Below the pieces are notes generated by a model that was given only the letters and a program-made list of their open reading frames with translations, searched no databases and was not told the origin of the DNA. The translations under genes and the position numbers were made by a program. DNA of 64,000 bases, from contig JALJCS010000029.1 in assembly GCA_023055355.1 (NCBI GenBank), positions 5,146,001-5,210,000 on the forward strand, written 5' to 3'. Each line of letters opens with the position of its first letter. The stretch's first letter is position 1. This document shows positions 57,946 to 64,000 of this stretch, one piece after another. The DNA comes from Agelaius tricolor. Its lineage: Eukaryota; Chordata; Aves; Passeriformes; Icteridae.

Positions 57946-59465
57946 CTTTCTCTGTGCTGGGGGATCTGGGCACTGCAGGCAGCGCTTTGTGCCCTTTGTG
58001 CCCATCTGCTCATTTGTGCCTCTCTGTGGTGGGGAGTGCTTGAGAGAGTGCTCAGCCCTTCAGGACGTGGCTCTGTGGAAATTTGGGACACAGAAGGATG
58101 GGTTGCTCACCTTGCTGATGGAGACAATGGGGATTGCAGTCTTTGATCCCATTCAGCTGCTGAATATTCCAATTTGTGGAAGGTTTAGGGTGAGAGGAAC
58201 AAACTGTTGCTGCAGAAAAGTTGGGTTTGTCTGTAATATAACAACAACTCAGCTTTGCTGCTTTTATCTATAAAACACAAGTGGCTTTATCAATTGTCTT
58301 GGTTTACAAGGCAGCTGTTTGCTAGGGAAGGCAGAAAGCCTTCCTGGAAAGGAGAATTTAAATTATCAACATGTCCTCAGCATCTCCACCATGACAGGAA
58401 CACAGGAATGCCCAACAAAAGACACTTTGACCTCACCTGGAGTCAGCTTCCTCAGCCTCTCCTGTCCAAGCACTGGTGAGGGGAGAATTGTCCTCAAATC
58501 TCAGAGCAAAACTTGGAATTTTTGTTTCCTGGCCCTGCAGTGGGCACTGAGCTTTACCTGAGCTTTACCTGAGCTTTACCTGAGCTTTACCCACCCTGCC
58601 AGCAGAGGACTTGCTCTTCCTGCTCCTTGGCCAGCTTTGTTCACCAATATTAGAAGCAAGTCCAGGGAAAAGGAAGGAAATGTTGTGGTTCCCTGCTCCT
58701 GGATCCTCCTGAACACAGGGAGGCTGGGGAGTCTGATTTGCTGGCTAAAGCCTGGATTTTCTGCAGTAAAAATCTACAGAACTGCCAGGAATGTCTTGCC
58801 TTTTTTTTTTTTTTTTTTTTTTTTGCTGATAAAGTGAAGACTAATGTGGAAAAACCCAGGTTTTAGAGAAGCCTGGAGAGGAAGGTTTGTGTTTTCATCA
58901 TGAAACATCCCAGAAACGTGGCTAATGTACACAAGTCTTGTCTTTTCCACTGTTTACCTCTCCGGGGCACACGAGCAGCTGTGTGAGGAGACAGGAAACA
59001 GGGGCCAATCTGTTTGAAGGAGACTTTACTCAAACAGGACAAGATGAAAGGCTTGGCTGAGTGTGGACAAGAGCTCACTTTGCCAGGAGTGGCTGAGGAG
59101 GGGAAGGTGGCCCTGTGAGCTCTACATGACTGTGACCAGCTGAGCAGTGAGAATCAGGTGTCACAAACTCCCTTTGGGCCACTGCACCCTCCAAAAGCAG
59201 AATTTTGAAGTGGTTCTTCGCTCCAGAGTGGAAAGAGTTCGTAATAGGGTGTTGCGTTTTTCACCCAATAAAGAAGTAGCCAAGGTTTTCATTGAAATGT
59301 GTTCCTGAATTGGTTTAAATTTTATGGGGTGGGAAATCTCCGCCTTTCCCCCACTCCAAGTCAATCACGAGTGTTTCTAATGACTAACAATGAAGGAAAC
59401 AATGAAGGAAAAAGATGATTTTTCTCGTGATCAGAACAGCTTGGAGGGGTGGTTATTTGTATGCC
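57946..59465. other. Non-repetitive stretch with small repeats
   Basis: It holds AGCTTTACCTG in four copies (58549-58592), a T run at 58801-58824 and the LTR-like fragment listed next. No gene support. Confidence 0.45.
58295..58365 (+). mobile_element. Possible 5' fragment of an avian LTR
   Basis: TGTCTTGGTTTACAAGGCAG followed by CTGTTTGCTAGGGAAGGCAG resembles the start of a passerine LTR family that I recall only in general form. It is short and unconfirmed; a repeat-library search would settle it. Confidence 0.3.
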
Positions 59466-60390
59466 TGGCTCTGTCACTGGTTCCATGTGCTCTGTCACTG
59501 GTTCCCTGTGCTCTGTCACTGGTTCCCTGTGCTCTGTCACTGGTCCCATGAGCTCTGTCACAGATTCCGTGTGCTCTGTCACTGGTTCCATGTCTGTCAC
59601 TGGTTTCCTGTGCTCTGTCACTGGTTTCCTGTGCTCTGTCACTGGTTTCTTGCTCTTTACTGGTTCCCTGAGCTCTGTCACTGGTTTCTTGTGCTTTACT
59701 GGTTCCCTGAGCTCTGTCACTGGTTCCCTGTGCTCTGTCACTGGTTCCCTGTGCTCTGTCACTGGTTCCCTGTGCTCTGTCACTGGTTCCATGTGCTCTG
59801 TCACAGATTCTGTGTGCTCTGTCACTGGTTTCTTGTGCTTTACTGGTTCCCTGTGCTCTGTCACAGATTCTGTGTGCTCTACCACTGGCTCCATCTGGTT
59901 CCATGAGCTCTGTCACAGTCCCATGAGCTCTGTCACTGGTTCCCTGTGCTCTGTCACTGGTTTCTTGCACTTTACTGGTCCCCTGTGCTCTGTCACTGGT
60001 CCCCTGTGCTCTGTCACTGGTCCCATGAGCTCTGTCACAGATTCCGTGTGCTCTGTCACTGGTTCCATGTCTGTCACTGGTTTCCTGTGCTCTGTCACTG
60101 GTTTCCTGTGCTCTGTCACTGGTTTCTTGCTCTTTACTGGTTCCCTGAGCTCTGTCACTGGTTTCTTGTGCTTTACTGGTTCCCTGAGCTCTGTCACTGG
60201 TTCCCTGTGCTCTGTCACTGGTTCCCTGTGCTCTGTCACTGGTTCCCTGAGCTCTGTCACTGGTTCCCTGAGCTCTGTCACTGGTTCCATGTGCTCTGTC
60301 ACTGGCCCCATGAGCTCTGTCACTGGTTTCTTGCTCTTTACTGGTTCCCTGTGCTCTGTCACAGTTCCCTGTGCTCTGTCACCAGTTTCT
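59466..60390. repeat. 21-bp minisatellite, about 44 units, with a duplicated 477-bp block
   Basis: Units are CTGTCACTGGTTCCCTGTGC plus T, with ATGAGCT, TTTCTTG and shortened CTTTACTGG variants. The variant order from 59541 to about 59760 is repeated almost base for base at 60018 to about 60240. Frames on plus (356 codons) and minus (up to 192 codons, TEHREPV heptads) are artefacts of the 21-base unit. Confidence 0.97.
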
Positions 60391-60578
60391 CGTGCTTTTT
60401 CCTTGGCTGGGGCTGCTCTGAGTGCTCTGCCCTGCAGGTGCTGCTGCCTTTGGGGGTCAGAGCAGGAGCTGTGCCACCCCCAGCCCCTCACCCACCTCTG
60501 CCATCCTGCTGGGCACTGACCCCTTCCAGCAGCACTGGGGGCCGCTCACCCCAGTGGAGGAAAGCAGCACCTCACCAG

Positions 60579-61086
60579 TGAGAGGAATGAGGGATTTGTG
60601 TTTCCCAACCAGCTGTGGGGCTGCTGGGAGATAAAACCAGCACTGGGAGAGAAAAGAAACAATGGGGAGGATCCCACTGATTGATGAATGGATAAAGAGA
60701 TTTGCTTTTACAAATCAACTGTAGGTTGGCTGATAAATGAAATTAGACATTGGGAGATGAAAGAAACAATGGGGAAGAAAAACCCCTAAATTCTGTAAGA
60801 ATTAAAAATTAAAAGGCAGGGTTATACATTAGAGGGGAATCTTTGAGAAATCTTCAGTATCAGGTGTATTGGGAAGTCTGAACCTCTCAAGTACCTCAGA
60901 AATGGGGAAGAGAGAGAAGGGAAATGTGGCTGGAAATTGGGATAAAAAGGAGGCTGAGTCCTCCAAAAATTGAGAGACCCCAGGGGATGCCCCATGGCCT
61001 CTGCCTTGATTGGAATAAAGTTCCAGGACTGCTCTGTCTCCTTTTTGGACATCAACCTCTGGTGTTTGTGGGTGAATTTTCCGAAC
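60579..61086 (+). mobile_element. LTR family D, intact solo LTR with ACCAG target duplication
   Basis: It starts TGAGAGGAATGAGGGATTTG and ends CCGAAC. ACCAG flanks both sides (60574-60578 and 61087-61091). It contains GGGATAAAAAGGAGGCTGAG and TTGGAATAAAGTTCCAGGAC. If the end is placed at CGAACA, the duplication is CCAG only. Confidence 0.9.
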
Positions 61087-61091
61087 ACCAG

Positions 61092-61479
61092 CGATTCTGT
61101 GGGAGCCTGTGGGAGCTGGGGTCACTCTGGGGTGCTGCTGAGGGTCAGGGTCCCTGCAGAGCAGCTCAGCTTTGCCCTGCACGCTCTGAGCTCAGGGATC
61201 TCTTTCAGCACCATCCCAGGGCTCTGCCCCCACCGTGCTGAGCCCCAGCTCCTCCTGTCTCACTGCACAGCCAAAAGGTTCTGGAGCAGCTCCTTGCAGG
61301 CCCTGCTGGCGTGAGGAATTGCCTCTGACAGCCGGCATTTGCCCAGGTATCCGCGGCTGGTAGCTGGGAAATCCGAGCTGATGCAGAGCTGGGGCTGCCC
61401 GGGGCTGTGCTCTGCTGGGAAACCCTCCTGTTCCTGCTGGGAGAGCACAGCAAACAGCAAAGACAGCAACCCCAGGCCT
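61092..61479. other. Non-repetitive GC-rich stretch
   Basis: No gene recognised. It leads directly into the G-rich array. Confidence 0.45.
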
Positions 61480-63040
61480 TGACATCCTGCTCCCCAAACC
61501 CTCCTGTTCCTGCTCCCCAAACCCTCCTGTTCCTGCTCCCCAAACCCTCCTGTTCCTGCTGGGAGAGCACAGCAAACAGCAACCCCAGGCCTTGGCATCC
61601 TGCCCCCCAAACCCTCCTGTTCCTGCCCCCCAAACCCTCCTGTTCCTGCTCCCCAAACCCTCCTGATCCTGCTCCCCAAACCCTCCTGATCCTGCTCCCC
61701 AAACCCTCCTGATCCTGCTCCCCAAACCCTCCTGATCCTGCTCCCCAAACCCTCCTGTTCCTGCTCCCCAAACCCCTCCTGATCCTGCTCCCCAAACCCC
61801 TCCTGATCCTGCTCCCCAAACCCCCCTGATCCTGCTCCCCAAACCCCCCTGATCCTGCTCCCCAAACCCCCCTGTTCCTGCTCTGAGAGCACAGTGTGCC
61901 CTGGCCTTGGAATCCTCCTCCCCAACCCCAGGCCTTGGCATCCTGCTCCCCAAACCCCTCATGGGAGAGCACAGTGTGTCCTGCCCTTGGCATTCTGCTC
62001 CCCAAACCCCCCTGTTCCTGCTGGGAGAGCACAAGCAGCCTGTGGGTGCTGGCCTTGGCATCCTGCCCTCTGAACCCTCCCATTCCTGCTGGGAGAGCAC
62101 AGCCAGCAGCAACCCCTGGCCTTGGCATCCTGCTCCCCAAACCCCCCCAGTTCCTGCTCCCCAAACCCCCCAGTTCCTGCTCCCCAAACCCCCCCGATCC
62201 TGCTCCCCAAACCCCCCCAGTTCCTGCTCCCCAAACCCCCCAGTTCCTGCCCCCCAAACCCCCCCAGTTCCTGCCCCCCAAACCCCCCCAGTTCCTGCCC
62301 CCCAAACCCCCCCAGTTCCTGCTCCCCAAACCCCCCCAGATCCTGCTCCCCAAACCCCCCCAGTTCCTGCTCCCCAAACCCCCCAGTTCCTGCTCCCCAA
62401 ACCCCCCTGTTCCTGCTCCCCAAACCCCCCAGTTCCTGCTCCCCAAACCCACCCTGATCCTGCTCCCCAAACCCCCCTGATCCTGCTCCCCAAACCCCCC
62501 TGATCCTGCTCCCCAAACCCCCCAGTTCCTGCTCCCCAAACCCCCCAGTTCCTGCTCCCCAAACCCTCCTGTTCCTGCTCCCCAAACCCCCCAGTTCCTG
62601 CTCCCCAGAGCCCCCAGTTCCTGCTCCCCAAACCCTCCTGTTCCTGCTCCCCAAACCCCCCAGTTCCTGCTCCCCAAACCCCCCTGATCCTGCTCCCCAA
62701 ACCCCCCAGTTCCTGCTCCCCAAACCCTCCTGTTCCTGCTCCCCAAACCCCCCAGTTCCTGCTCCCCAGAGCCCCCAGTTCCTGCTCCCCAAACCCCCCC
62801 GATCCTGCTCCCCAAACCCTCCTGTTCCTGCTCCCCAGAGCCCCCAGTTCCTGCTCCCCAAACCCGCCCAGTTCCTGCTCCCCAAACCCGCCCAGTTCCT
62901 GCTCCCCAAACCCCCCCAGTTCCTGCTCCCCAAACCCCCCCAGTTCCTGCCCCCCAAACCCTCCTGTTCCTGCCCCCCAAACCCTCCTGTTCCTGCTCCC
63001 CAAACCCTCCTGTTCCTGCCCCCCAAACCCTCCTGTCCTG
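61480..63040. repeat. 23-bp C-rich/G-rich minisatellite, about 65 units, G-quadruplex-prone
   Basis: Plus units are CCCCAAACCCTCCTGTTCCT plus GCT, with CCCCCCAGTTCC, CCTGATCC and CCAGAGCCCCCAG variants. Two to four units at 61560-62140 carry a longer GGGAGAGCACAGC insert. The minus strand has G4-6 runs every 10-15 bases. A 23-base unit shifts frame each time, so the minus strand reads as a 23-residue Gly-rich repeat (GVWGAGTGGF...) in all three frames, open for up to 634 codons. This mimics a collagen- or silk-like protein but has no coding support. Confidence 0.96.
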
Positions 63041-63164
63041 GGCCACAACAAAGCAGAACCCACTGGGGCAGTTGGTTTTTCAAGAAGTGCCCCCACTCTC
63101 AGTGAGAATTGGGGATTTAGTGGGTGCTTCTCCCTAGCACTTTGTGAGAACCAAGGGGGACAGA

Positions 63165-63466
63165 TTTCAGAGAGCTTAAAACAAACTGAATGGATTTTTA
63201 TTTCCCAAAAACCAAAAGAGAGAGATTTCAGGTTCCTTCAAACAAAGTTTATGGTTCTGTATTCCTGCTGATTTCCCAGGAGTGAAAACCAAAGGAAATA
63301 GTTTTTAGGTTGTTTAGAACAAAGCTTGTGGATAGTTTTTAGGTTTAGAACAAAGCTTGTAGACTTTTATTCCTGCTGATTTCCCAGAAATAGTAGAAAG
63401 CAAAGGAGATTGTTTTCAGGTTGCCTAAAACAAAAGTTAGGGGCCTCTATTTCTGCTGATTTTCCA
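63165..63466. repeat. Diverged repeat of about 75-90 bp, 3-4 units
   Basis: TTCCTGCTGATTTCCCAG and TTTTAGGTTGTTTAGAACAA recur with substitutions and partial deletions. Confidence 0.8.
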
Positions 63467-64000
63467 GATATTTCCAGAATTTCTCAGTGATAACTGGAAA
63501 ATAGCAAATATCTTATACATTTTTGTTTTCTTTGGCTCCTTCTCTTGCCTTTGACTGTTCCATGGTGTCGCAGGTTGGTGGTACAAGAGCTTTGCCTCAC
63601 TTTTTTCTAACATTTAGCACAAACCTTGGCTCAGAATTGGTGTAGAAAAAAGAAAAGAAAAAAAAAAGAAAAGAAAAAAAAAAGAAAAGAAAAAAAAAGA
63701 AAAGAAAAAATAAAGAAAAGAAAAAAAAAGCCAACCTGCAGCTGGGAAAAGAAGTTTTGTGTGTGATTTTGTGTCTTGATTTCACTTCCCTTTTGTCACT
63801 GGCTCCTGCAGGAATGCAGGGAACTTGGTGGTGTATTTAGCTTTTCAAAAGGACTCTTCTCCCCAGGACAGCTTCGTGGAATTGATAATAATTCTCTCAA
63901 ATTCCAAGAGCAGGCAACAAAACATCAACAGTGAGAGATATTCATTATCTGTTAGAAGAATTAAACTTGGGTTTCATTCCAAGCCTTCATCAGAGCACAG
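63467..64000. other. Window end, nothing recognised
   Basis: Apart from the purine tract listed separately no feature is supported up to the window edge. Confidence 0.45.
63645..63729. repeat. AAAAGAAAAAAA-type purine microsatellite
   Basis: About 85 bases of pure A and G, with GAAAAGAAAAAAAAA words of about 13-14 bases. Confidence 0.95.

Noticed and set aside
57153..58091. 312-codon minus frame with GPTEEKKPQ repeats
   Set aside because: The central part is the 27-bp array; the flanks show no domain, promoter or splice context.
59449..60519. 356-codon plus frame and 177-192 codon minus frames with heptad repeats
   Set aside because: A 21-bp unit lacking stops keeps several frames open on both strands. 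The sequence outside the array adds no domain.
61192..63096. 634-codon Gly-rich open frame on the minus strand resembling a structural repeat protein
   Set aside because: It is one of three simultaneously open frames over a 23-bp minisatellite. It has no splice sites, no non-repeat domain and no frame-specific constraint.
1..64000. tRNA, rRNA or snoRNA genes
   Set aside because: No tRNA B-box (GGTTCGAATCC-like) with a matching cloverleaf and no rRNA core sequence was seen on either strand by eye. A tRNAscan/Infernal run would be needed to exclude divergent copies.

Overview
The window looks like nuclear DNA of a bird, most probably a songbird (Passeriformes). The evidence is 3'-truncated CR1 LINE fragments with the CR1 octamer tail (ATTCTGTG), many short solo LTRs of avian endogenous-retrovirus type (TG...CA ends, AATAAA signals, no gag/pol/env between them), and a very high load of GC-rich minisatellites of the kind common on avian microchromosomes. 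Family names are not assigned, because that needs a RepeatMasker/Dfam comparison. No operons, bacterial genes, CRISPR arrays, tRNAs or rRNAs were seen.

No complete protein-coding gene can be supported. Nearly every long open frame (up to 634 codons at 61192-63096 minus) lies inside a tandem array, where the frame stays open because the unit lacks stops. The best coding candidate is small: an exon-like open stretch at 52931-53083 (+), 50 codons plus stop, preceded by an AG acceptor. Two partial copies of its last 35 codons lie in inverted orientation at 6067-6174 and 6515-6622, with the reading frame kept and almost no substitutions, while the sequence just past the stop has diverged more. Other weak candidates are a cysteine-rich open frame at 30503-30724 and a CpG island at 18440-18735 that could be a promoter or first exon.

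Layout: 0-5.6 kb holds a CR1, a 40-bp minisatellite and a GGAAA tract. 5.6-6.9 kb is a tandemly amplified LTR-plus-host-fragment unit. 7-9.9 kb holds an 80-bp array, a hairpin/TTTTA compound array and two LTRs. 10-15.2 kb holds 15-, 80-, 40- and 61-bp arrays. 16.8-19.2 kb holds a 42-bp array, a 60-bp array running into the CpG island, and a 377-bp solo LTR. 20.7-23.4 kb holds an LTR with a large internal pentamer expansion and another LTR. 25.6-32.7 kb holds a 398-bp duplication and several short-period arrays. 33.4-35.7 kb holds two solo LTRs around a pyrimidine-rich array. 36.4-38.3 kb is extremely AT-rich. 38.9-41.1 kb holds a 38-bp array, a hyper-expanded CR1 tail and a ~195-bp array. 42.5-47.1 kb holds LTRs around 27-, 21- and 27-bp arrays. 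47.6-49.7 kb is a ~142-bp array. 50.6-53.6 kb holds three LTRs and the exon-like segment. 53.9-57.6 kb is mostly non-repetitive. 57.7-63.5 kb holds 27-, 21- and 23-bp arrays, the last strongly G-rich on the minus strand.

By rough addition, tandem repeats fill about 28% of the window and LTR/CR1 elements about another 12%. The remainder reads as intergenic or intronic sequence in which nothing could be recognised. The LTR copies share architecture (TATA-like stretch, AATAAA, short U5); families A and B look related to each other.
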